DNA of 28,897 bases from Anaerolineales bacterium (GTDB taxonomy: Bacteria; Chloroflexota; Anaerolineae; Anaerolineales; E44-bin32). Every line of letters starts with the position of its first letter. The stretch's first letter is position 1. Of the stretch, positions 23,732 through 28,897 are shown piece by piece. The notes under the pieces are model-generated. The model was not told where the DNA came from. It did no database searches and saw only the letters and a program-made list of their open reading frames with translations. A program made the translations under genes and the position numbers. The DNA lies in contig JAHFAU010000004.1 in NCBI GenBank assembly GCA_023250385.1, positions 1 through 28,897 of the forward strand, in the 5' to 3' direction.

Positions 23732-25189
23732 TCATTGTTGATCGCGGGCCATGAATTCTCTCAGGTTGGCGAGGTCATCCGCGCCAAGTGCGCCCTCGAA
23801 CTCCCAATGATCGAGCAGCTGAGCGAGGGTGAAGACCGCCTGAAGCCTCAGGCCAGCCTGGGCAAGCGCCTGGCGCGCCCCGGCTTGCCGATCGATCAGC
23901 ACGACGACATCGCGCACGCTGAGGCCGGCTGCAGCGAGCCGTTCGATGGCTTCGAACTTGCTTCCGCCGGTGGTTGCCAGGTCGTCTATGAGCAGGGCGA
24001 CCTCGCCGGGCTCGAACCCGCCCTCGACCACCGCACCTGTACCATGCTCCTTGAGCTCCTTGCGGGGGTAGACCAACGGGACACCGGACTGCAGCGACAG
24101 CGCCGTCGCGATCGGCAAGCCCGCATAGGGAACCGCGGCCAGCCGATCGAAGGACAGCCCGGCCAGCAGCAGAAGGTAGGCCGCCGCGGCCCGGCGCAGC
24201 AGCGCGGGATCCCCCGTGAGACGGCGCAGGTCGAAGTAGATCGGGGAGCGCTCGCCCGATTTCAACCTGAACTCGCCGAACTGAACGCAGCCCGCCTGCA
24301 GCAGCCCGTCGGCGAGGCTCGCCAGCTCAGGCGAGAGCAGGGGCGTTTGGCTGGGCTCGTTCGCTCTCAAGCTGAGCCGTCCAGGCCTGGTTGAAACCCC
24401 CTTACGGATCTCGTTCACCCGATCTCGCATCCGAGCCGCTTGCATCCCCGGGTCCTCGACCTGGGCGATCGCCCGCGAGACGGCGACTAGCACGCCCGAC
24501 CCGTCCTGCCGCAGCCCTGATCGCAGCGCGGCCTCCAAATCGCCTCCCTGCGACCCGACCCCGGGAGCCAGGATCCACAGATTCGGGGCGACGTTCCGGA
24601 CCGAGGCCAGCGCTTCCGGATCGGTCGCCCCGACGACTAATCCCAGATTGTCCAACGTGTTCCAGGCAGTCGCCAATCGGGCGACTCTCAGATAGAGAGT
24701 TTCGCCGTCCAATGAATGGGACTGCAGGTCCGCGGCGCCCGGATTGGAAGTCTTGCACAGCAGAAACGCTCCGTGAGCCGGGTCAGCAATAAACGGGACG
24801 ACCGCATCGTGGCCCAGGTAGGGGCTGATGGTCACCGCGTCGGCTCCCAGCCACTCGAAGCACGCTCGGGCGTAGGCCTCGGAAGTTGAAGCGATGTCAC
24901 CCCGCTTTGCGTCCAGGATCACCGGGATACCGCCCGGCACCGCGGCGATCACCTCCTGCAATGCCGCCCAACCCGGCGCACCGTAGGCTTCGAAGAAGGC
25001 GCTGTTGGGCTTGAAGGCCCCGGCGATCCGGGCGGTCGCCTCGATCAATCGCAGGCAGAAATCGCGGGCGCCGACGGCCGAAGGCTCGTGCAGAAACTCC
25101 GGATGGGGGTCGAGGCCCACACATAGCAGTGAGTCGACCTGCTCGATGCGAGCCGTAAGGCGGCTGAGGAAGGAATTCGAGCTGCTCAT
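23732..25189 (-). CDS. pyrFE: Bifunctional orotidine-5'-phosphate decarboxylase / orotate phosphoribosyltransferase (PyrF-PyrE fusion)
   Basis: A 485-residue fusion of the last two enzymes of UMP synthesis. Residues about 1-265 are OMP decarboxylase of the longer bacterial type, with LLCVGLDPHPEF (21-32) and the catalytic Asp-Lys-Asp of ILDAKRGDI (D93, K95, D98). Residues about 285-485 are orotate phosphoribosyltransferase, with FGEFRLKSGERSPIYFDLRRL (304-324) and the PRPP loop VALLIDDLATTGGS (397-410). The order is PyrF then PyrE, the reverse of animal UMP synthase (OPRT then decarboxylase). This reversed fusion is known from some bacteria and kinetoplastids. It is the third gene of the pyr operon, 104 bp after pyrB with a strong intercistronic hairpin between. 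Channelling of OMP is a plausible but unproven benefit. Confidence 0.95.
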   Translation of the reverse strand: MSSSNSFLSRLTARIEQVDSLLCVGLDPHPEFLHEPSAVGARDFCLRLIEATARIAGAFKPNSAFFEAYGAPGWAALQEVIAAVPGGIPVILDAKRGDIASTSEAYARACFEWLGADAVTISPYLGHDAVVPFIADPAHGAFLLCKTSNPGAADLQSHSLDGETLYLRVARLATAWNTLDNLGLVVGATDPEALASVRNVAPNLWILAPGVGSQGGDLEAALRSGLRQDGSGVLVAVSRAIAQVEDPGMQAARMRDRVNEIRKGVSTRPGRLSLRANEPSQTPLLSPELASLADGLLQAGCVQFGEFRLKSGERSPIYFDLRRLTGDPALLRRAAAAYLLLLAGLSFDRLAAVPYAGLPIATALSLQSGVPLVYPRKELKEHGTGAVVEGGFEPGEVALLIDDLATTGGSKFEAIERLAAAGLSVRDVVVLIDRQAGARQALAQAGLRLQAVFTLAQLLDHWEFEGALGADDLANLREFMARDQQ

Positions 25190-25254
25190 GCTCTGGATGC
25201 GGCCGGATGGTCTCTGATCTTGGGGTGCTGCTGGCGCTTTTCGCAGCGTCCGAG

Positions 25255-25278
25255 GGTGCGGCCTTCTCGGGCCGCACC
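25255..25278 (-). other. Intercistronic 9-bp hairpin between pyrB and pyrFE
   Basis: GGTGCGGCC and GGCCGCACC are perfect inverted copies around a 6-nt loop (positions 25255-25263 and 25270-25278). It starts 16 nt after the pyrB stop on the transcribed strand. A second small hairpin with a loop rich in A on the RNA follows within 25 nt. No U tract is present, so I favour an mRNA-stabilising or processing hairpin, or partial termination, over full intrinsic termination. Confidence 0.55.
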
Positions 25279-25293
25279 GGCGTACGACGCGAA

Positions 25294-26292
25294 TTAGGCC
25301 TTTCCTAACACCATCGCCAGCAACGCCATCCGGACGTAGAGACCGTATTCCATCTGCCGGAAATAGGCCGCCCGCGGGTCGGCATCGACCTCGGTGCTTA
25401 TTTCGCCGACCCGAGGGAAGGGGTGCATCACGATCATTTCATCCTTCGCCCGCCGCAGCGTCTCGGGCGTGATCACATAGGCGCCTTTGACCTGTTCATA
25501 CTGCTCGAGATCCTGGAAGCGTTCCTTCTGCACCCGTGTGACGTACAGCACATCCGTCTCCGGGAGAACCGCCTCGAGGCTGGCGGCCCGAGCTTGCGGG
25601 ATGCCTCGGTGCTCCAGCTCGCCGACCACCTCCTCCGGCATCGGCAGGATCTCGGGCGAGACGTAGTTGATCCGAACCTCGAATGAGGCCAGCAGCCGGG
25701 CCAGCGAGTGCACGGTGCGGCCGTACTTCAGGTCCCCAAGCATCGTCACTGTCAGGCCGTCCACCCGGCCGAGTTCTTCCTCGATCGTGAATAGGTCGAG
25801 CAGGGCCTGGGTCGGATGTTCCCCCACCCCGTCCCCGGCGTTGATGATCGGCTTACTCGCGTACTGGGCTGCCAGCTGAGCCGACCCGACTTCCGGATGT
25901 CGCAGCACGATCACATCGGCATAGGCCTGGAGGGTTCGGATGGTGTCGGGCAGCGACTCGCCTTTAGCGACCGAAGAGTAGGTGACCTCGTTGATCGGAA
26001 TCACACTGCCACCCATGCGTTCCATGGCCGCCAAGAACGAGGAGGAGGTCCGAGTGGATGGTTCGTAAAACAGATTGGCCAGGATCTTGCCTTTGAGCAG
26101 GTCGAAGGTGCCGACCCGCTCCACCATCGAACGCATCTCCTTTGCCACTCCGAAGATGTACTCCAGGTCTTCCCGCCGAAACTGCAGCACCGACAGGATG
26201 TCCATGCCGTAGTAGGGCGTCTCGCGTCGGTCCCCGAACGGCAGGTGCGGACTGCGGACGCGTCGATCGGTTGCCGGAACAAATGTCGCCAT
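25294..26292 (-). CDS. pyrB: Aspartate carbamoyltransferase, CAD-like type
   Basis: ATCase joins carbamoyl phosphate and aspartate. The ATG at 26292 has AAGGAG upstream and gives 332 residues; an open frame to 26385 adds a tail that lies over pyrC. Carbamoyl-phosphate and aspartate contacts are present: STRTSSSF (79-86), the conserved Lys110 in SSVAKGESL, VLRHPE (129-134), INAGDGVGEHPTQALLDLFTI (150-170) and TMLGDLKYGRTVHSL. The C-terminus has RVQKERF, VMHPFPRVGEISTEVDADPRAAYFRQMEYGLYVRMALL. These match the ATCase domain of animal CAD more closely than the E. coli PyrB I remember. It follows pyrC after 10 bp. No regulatory pyrI gene is seen in the window. The N-terminus carries about 28 residues beyond the core fold. 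Confidence 0.95.
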   Translation of the reverse strand: MATFVPATDRRVRSPHLPFGDRRETPYYGMDILSVLQFRREDLEYIFGVAKEMRSMVERVGTFDLLKGKILANLFYEPSTRTSSSFLAAMERMGGSVIPINEVTYSSVAKGESLPDTIRTLQAYADVIVLRHPEVGSAQLAAQYASKPIINAGDGVGEHPTQALLDLFTIEEELGRVDGLTVTMLGDLKYGRTVHSLARLLASFEVRINYVSPEILPMPEEVVGELEHRGIPQARAASLEAVLPETDVLYVTRVQKERFQDLEQYEQVKGAYVITPETLRRAKDEMIVMHPFPRVGEISTEVDADPRAAYFRQMEYGLYVRMALLAMVLGKA

Positions 26293-26302
26293 TGCTCTCT
26301 CC

Positions 26303-27379
26303 TTAGGCCGGAACGGATTGAACTGCCGCGACGAGATCCCGGCCGTAGCCCATCGGCCCCAGGACCTCGCCGTCCTGATACGCAAGCCGGCCGCGCAGCG
26401 TCACCCGCCGCACCCGGCCGATCAGCTTCATGCCCTCGAACGGGCTCCAGCCGCATCGGCTCTGCAGCTCGGCGGCTCGGACTTCCCAGGCTGCATCCTC
26501 ATCCACCTCGATCCAGGTCTCCGGCTGGGGGGGCAGGCCAAAAATCTTTTGCGGGTTGACATGCATGCGCTGGATCAGATCCTCAATACTGAGCCGCCCC
26601 TCCCGGATCCCGCCCATGAGCAATCCAAGCGCGGTCTCAAGACCGGGGAACCCGGGCGGCGGCTCGGCGCCGTCCTTCTCCTGAAGCGTATGCGGCGCGT
26701 GGTCGGTGGCAAAGCAATCTACCACCTCCAGCCCCGCCCACAGCGCGGCGACATCGCTCGGGCTCGCCAGGGGCGGCCGCACCTCGGCTCGACCGGGCCC
26801 GATCGCGGGCAGGTCTTCCCGGGATAGGAACAGGTGATGCGGGGCGACCTCGCAGGTCACCCGCGTTCCGCGCTGCTTGGCCAGCCGGATCAGCTCCAGC
26901 TCGATGCCCAGGCTGACATGGCAGATATGTATTCGCTGTTCGAACAATTGAGCCAGCGCCAGCACGACCGCCAGGCTTGGCCCCTCGGCGTGGCAGGCGA
27001 TCGGCCCGGGTCCCGGCCAACGCTTAAAGTGCGCCAATAGCGCGGAAAAAGATCCCATGCGCAGCGGGCCATAGGTCTGATCCATATAGACTTTGAGGCC
27101 GCAGACCTGCGGCGCCAGTTCGCCTGCGACGTCCAGATTGTGCTCTCCGGCCCCCAGGAAGAGACCGTAGTCGCAGCGGGCCTTGGCGCGGGCCGTGCCC
27201 CGCGCAAGCTCCAGGCTGGCGGCGTCCGCCAACGGCGGTTGGGTATTGGGCATGGCCAACACCGCGGTGAAGCCGCCCGCCAAAGCGGCTGCCGTGCCGG
27301 TGTCGAAATCCTCCTTGTGCGTGCCGCCCGGTTCGCGCAGGTGGACGTGCGGGTCGATCAGCCCCGGCAATTCAAGCAT
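26303..27379 (-). CDS. pyrC: Dihydroorotase, CAD-like type
   Basis: Dihydroorotase cyclises carbamoyl aspartate to dihydroorotate using a zinc centre. In the 358 residues the metal ligands and neighbours are visible: LIDPHVHLREPGGTHKEDF (7-25) with H11 and H13, ACHAEGPSLA, HICHVSLGIELELI, VTCEVAPHHLFLSREDL and the catalytic Asp in FATDHAPHTLQEKDG. The protein begins directly at the strand before HVHLRE, so the small N-terminal domain of many dihydroorotases is absent, as in CAD. The C-terminal SPFEGMKLIGRVRRVTLRG also agrees with CAD. The ATG at 27379 has no ribosome binding site. A 62-codon leader frame ends within the first codons of pyrC (ATGCTTGA), so translation may depend on coupling. 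pyrB follows after 10 bp. Confidence 0.94.
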   Translation of the reverse strand: MLELPGLIDPHVHLREPGGTHKEDFDTGTAAALAGGFTAVLAMPNTQPPLADAASLELARGTARAKARCDYGLFLGAGEHNLDVAGELAPQVCGLKVYMDQTYGPLRMGSFSALLAHFKRWPGPGPIACHAEGPSLAVVLALAQLFEQRIHICHVSLGIELELIRLAKQRGTRVTCEVAPHHLFLSREDLPAIGPGRAEVRPPLASPSDVAALWAGLEVVDCFATDHAPHTLQEKDGAEPPPGFPGLETALGLLMGGIREGRLSIEDLIQRMHVNPQKIFGLPPQPETWIEVDEDAAWEVRAAELQSRCGWSPFEGMKLIGRVRRVTLRGRLAYQDGEVLGPMGYGRDLVAAVQSVPA

Positions 27380-27560
27380 GCGATGCAGTTACGGGCCAGC
27401 CGGCGGGCTCGGGCCGCACAGGATCCAGGGTCCCAATTTGTACGGGCGACAGGCAAAAAAAGAGAGCCCTGCGGCTCTCGGCGCGATGGTGATTAAGAGA
27501 CGCCCGCCGCGGGGCCGAAGCCCCCGGGCGGGCGGTTTGCGGTCTGATTGCGGCTGGCAT
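27372..27560 (-). CDS. Possible pyr leader reading frame running through the attenuator
   Basis: From an ATG about 11 nt after the predicted transcription start, a frame of 62 codons crosses the GC hairpin and the intrinsic terminator and stops at a TGA that overlaps the pyrC ATG by 8 nt. The terminator T run encodes Phe-Phe, in the local peptide RRALFFCLSP, which resembles the RGAFFC segment of the E. coli pyrBI leader peptide as I remember it. There is only a weak ribosome binding site, and in GC-rich DNA long frames are common: the same frame is open for a further 76 codons upstream. I therefore rate translation as possible, not shown. Confidence 0.35.
   Translation of the reverse strand: MPAAIRPQTARPGASAPRRASLNHHRAESRRALFFCLSPVQIGTLDPVRPEPAGWPVTASHA
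27455..27479 (-). terminator. Intrinsic terminator in the pyr leader (attenuator)
   Basis: On the minus strand GAGAGCC (27479-27473), a GCAG loop and GGCTCTC (27468-27462) form a perfect 7-bp stem followed by seven T (27461-27455). It is the only textbook intrinsic terminator in the window. It lies about 76 nt before the pyrC ATG and about 90 nt after the predicted start point of the pyr promoter, in the place of an attenuator. It could also end read-through from the PspC gene. Confidence 0.85.
27501..27534 (-). promoter_or_regulatory. Large GC hairpin with UUCG tetraloop in the pyr leader
   Basis: The transcribed strand contains GGGGC-TTCG-GCCCC, with a C(UUCG)G tetraloop, nested in an outer stem formed by CGCCCGCC and GGCGGGCG. 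Just downstream is a pyrimidine-rich stretch (TCTCTTAATC) and then the terminator hairpin at 27455-27479. A pause hairpin followed by U-rich template and a terminator is the layout of UTP-sensitive attenuation. The role is inferred. Confidence 0.6.
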
Positions 27561-27577
27561 CTCGTGCGACCGGAGAG

Positions 27578-27605
27578 ATTGTAGGGAAAGACGCCCGGCT
27601 GTCAA
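27578..27605 (-). promoter_or_regulatory. Strong promoter of the pyrC-pyrB-pyrFE operon
   Basis: TTGACA (plus positions 27600-27605) and TACAAT (27578-27583) on the minus strand are separated by 16 bp. The expected start point is near 27571, which leaves a leader of about 190 nt before the pyrC ATG. It lies after the PspC gene stop, so the leader and pyr genes form their own transcription unit. Confidence 0.78.
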
Positions 27606-27643
27606 GGCCTTGCCCGAAAGATTCCCCGTCGGGCTGAGAACGG

Positions 27644-27847
27644 CTAGCTGCGGGATTCCTTCGGCACGATTACCCAGAGCACGATGTAGGGCACCAGGCC
27701 GGGCAGGCCCCCTGGCAGCAGCAGCAAGACAAAGAGCAACCGGAACCAGAAGGCGCTGATTCCGAAGAACTCGCCCAGGCCGCCGCACACTCCGCCAATG
27801 ACCCGGTTCGAGCGCGATCTCCTCAGTGCCCCGCGGGCCTCAGTCAT
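27644..27847 (-). CDS. PspC-domain small membrane protein
   Basis: A 67-residue PspC-family protein. The N-terminal part is basic and leads into RVIGGVCGGLGEFFGIS, the PspC signature, then WFRLLFVLLLLPGGLPGLVPYIVLWVIVP with two membrane segments. In enterobacteria PspC senses envelope stress in the phage-shock system. Short stand-alone copies of this kind are widespread and their role is usually unknown. No pspA or pspB lies in the window. The ATG at 27847 has an AGGTGGAG-type ribosome binding site and is 39 bp after the glutamate dehydrogenase stop on the same strand, so the two may be cotranscribed. The pyr promoter begins about 40 bp after its stop. Confidence 0.86.
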   Translation of the reverse strand: MTEARGALRRSRSNRVIGGVCGGLGEFFGISAFWFRLLFVLLLLPGGLPGLVPYIVLWVIVPKESRS

Positions 27848-27886
27848 GACAGTTGCTCCACCTAGACAGGAACTGCCTCAATTCTC

Positions 27887-28897
27887 TCACGGGAAAATCC
27901 CTCGCCCCCGGTACACCGTCTCCAATCGCGAGAGTGCAATGATATACGCACCGGTACGCCAGTCGGTCGCGTATTCCTCGGACTTTTGTTTGACCCGCTC
28001 ATAGGCCCGCATCAGTTTCTTGTGCAGCTTACCGTCCACTTCATCCAGTTCCCAGAATTCGCTGCGTTTGTTCTGCAGCCATTCGAAGTAGCTCACGATC
28101 ACCCCGCCCGCATTGCACAGGATATCCGGCAGGATCTGGATGCCGCGTTCCTGCAGGATCCGATCGCCGTCGGTGTCGGTCGGCCCGTTGGCCCCTTCGG
28201 CCACCAGCCGAACACTGAGGGCAGGAGCGGTCTTGGCCGTAATCTGATTTTCCAGGGCGGCCGGAATAAAGATGTCGGCCTGGGTGCTCAGGAACGTCTC
28301 ATGGGCGGCCGGGCTGGCCTTCGGATAACCCGCCATCCCCCCATGGGCGCCGGCATACTCGGCAAGCTCGCCGGGATCGATTCCCTCTGAATTGACCAGT
28401 GCACCCGAGGCATCCTCGACGCCAACCAGCTTCGCTCCCAACGGTTTCAATAGCCGGGCAGTCCAGGAGCCGACGTTTCCGAACCCCTGCACGAAGTAGG
28501 TTGCACCCGCCAGGTCCAGATCATGATCCTTGGCCCAGCGCTCGATCAGATAGACCACCCCCTGCCCGGTGGCCTTGTCTCTCCCGAGGCTGCCCCCCAG
28601 CTCGACCGGCTTGCCGGTGACCACGTGGTAGCAGCGCTGCCGATCATGGGGCGGGACAATCGAGAGATACGTATCCAGGATCCAGGCCATGATCTGGGAA
28701 TCGGTGTTCATGTCCGGCGCCGGGATGTCGAACTCTGGCCCGATGTTGTTTCCGAGGGCGAAGGTGAACCGGCGGGTAATTCGTTCCAGCTCGGTCCTGG
28801 AATATCGTTTCGGATCCATCTGGATGCCGCCCTTGGCCCCACCGAAGGGAATATCGACGATGGCAGTCTTCCAAGTCATCCAGGTCGCCAATGCCCG
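27887..28897 (-). CDS. Glutamate dehydrogenase (Glu/Leu/Phe/Val dehydrogenase family), 5' end outside window
   Basis: The enzyme interconverts glutamate and 2-oxoglutarate with ammonia, using NAD(P). The frame is open to the right edge (RALATWMTWKTAIVDIPFGG), so the true start is outside; the TTG at 28891 is internal. About 336 residues are visible. The catalytic lysine lies in VDIPFGGAKGGI, the catalytic Asp in DIPAPDMNTD, and the dinucleotide-binding fold in YFVQGFGNVGSWTARLL. The C-terminus includes GANGPTDTDGDRIL and NAGGVIVSYFEWLQN, typical of the hexameric 420-residue class. Cofactor preference cannot be settled here. The PspC gene follows 39 bp downstream. Confidence 0.95.
   Translation of the reverse strand, partial: RALATWMTWKTAIVDIPFGGAKGGIQMDPKRYSRTELERITRRFTFALGNNIGPEFDIPAPDMNTDSQIMAWILDTYLSIVPPHDRQRCYHVVTGKPVELGGSLGRDKATGQGVVYLIERWAKDHDLDLAGATYFVQGFGNVGSWTARLLKPLGAKLVGVEDASGALVNSEGIDPGELAEYAGAHGGMAGYPKASPAAHETFLSTQADIFIPAALENQITAKTAPALSVRLVAEGANGPTDTDGDRILQERGIQILPDILCNAGGVIVSYFEWLQNKRSEFWELDEVDGKLHKKLMRAYERVKQKSEEYATDWRTGAYIIALSRLETVYRGRGIFP

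Noticed and set aside
27561..27788. Upstream extension of the pyr leader frame to 138 codons
   Set aside because: It lies upstream of the predicted pyr transcription start and over the PspC gene; an open frame of this size is expected by chance in GC-rich DNA.

Overview
The window is about 29 kb of GC-rich bacterial chromosome. Most genes are housekeeping, set around one short degraded accessory stretch. I read the host as probably a Chloroflexota (Anaerolineae-like) bacterium, with moderate confidence. The reasons are a membrane-anchored SH3 protein with long Pro/Thr linkers, family-39-type glycosyltransferase and BNR-repeat remnants, a PyrF-PyrE fusion, and CAD-like PyrC and PyrB. No rRNA or tRNA gene was found to confirm this.

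Layout. Positions 1-6749 are mostly plus strand: the 3' part of nadE, an alkyltransferase-like DNA-damage sensor with Trp in place of the catalytic Cys, a minus-strand LytR-CpsA-Psr protein, then an overlapping set of small membrane protein, selA and an M24 peptidase, followed by tsaD behind a CRP-like palindrome. Positions 6750-9880 are accessory: a RES-Xre toxin-antitoxin pair with a strong promoter and evenly spaced operator half-sites, a glycosyltransferase pseudogene without a start codon and with an internal frame break, and the last coding scrap of a BNR-repeat protein. From 9880 onward everything real is on the minus strand.

Minus strand, in transcription order from the right edge: glutamate dehydrogenase (5' end outside the window) and a PspC protein; a pyrimidine operon pyrC-pyrB-pyrFE behind a promoter, a GC hairpin and an intrinsic terminator that together look like a transcription attenuator; a stand-alone 5'-3' exonuclease; a SET-domain protein overlapping a YcaQ-type crosslink glycosylase, then an isoprenylcysteine-methyltransferase-like membrane protein; a class III aminotransferase with potA-potB-potC-potD (polyamine uptake); an MFS exporter; the SH3 protein; and pyrD overlapping a secreted phospholipase D-like protein.

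How they work together. pyrC, pyrB, pyrFE and pyrD supply four activities downstream of carbamoyl phosphate and reach UMP. The pot genes import a polyamine that the adjoining aminotransferase may act on. selA implies that the organism makes selenocysteine, although no UGA-containing gene was seen here. The most noteworthy items are the pyr leader with a reading frame that runs through the terminator into pyrC, the CAD-like DHOase-ATCase pair, the SET protein with an unrecognised N-terminal domain overlapping a DNA glycosylase gene, and the RES-Xre operator.
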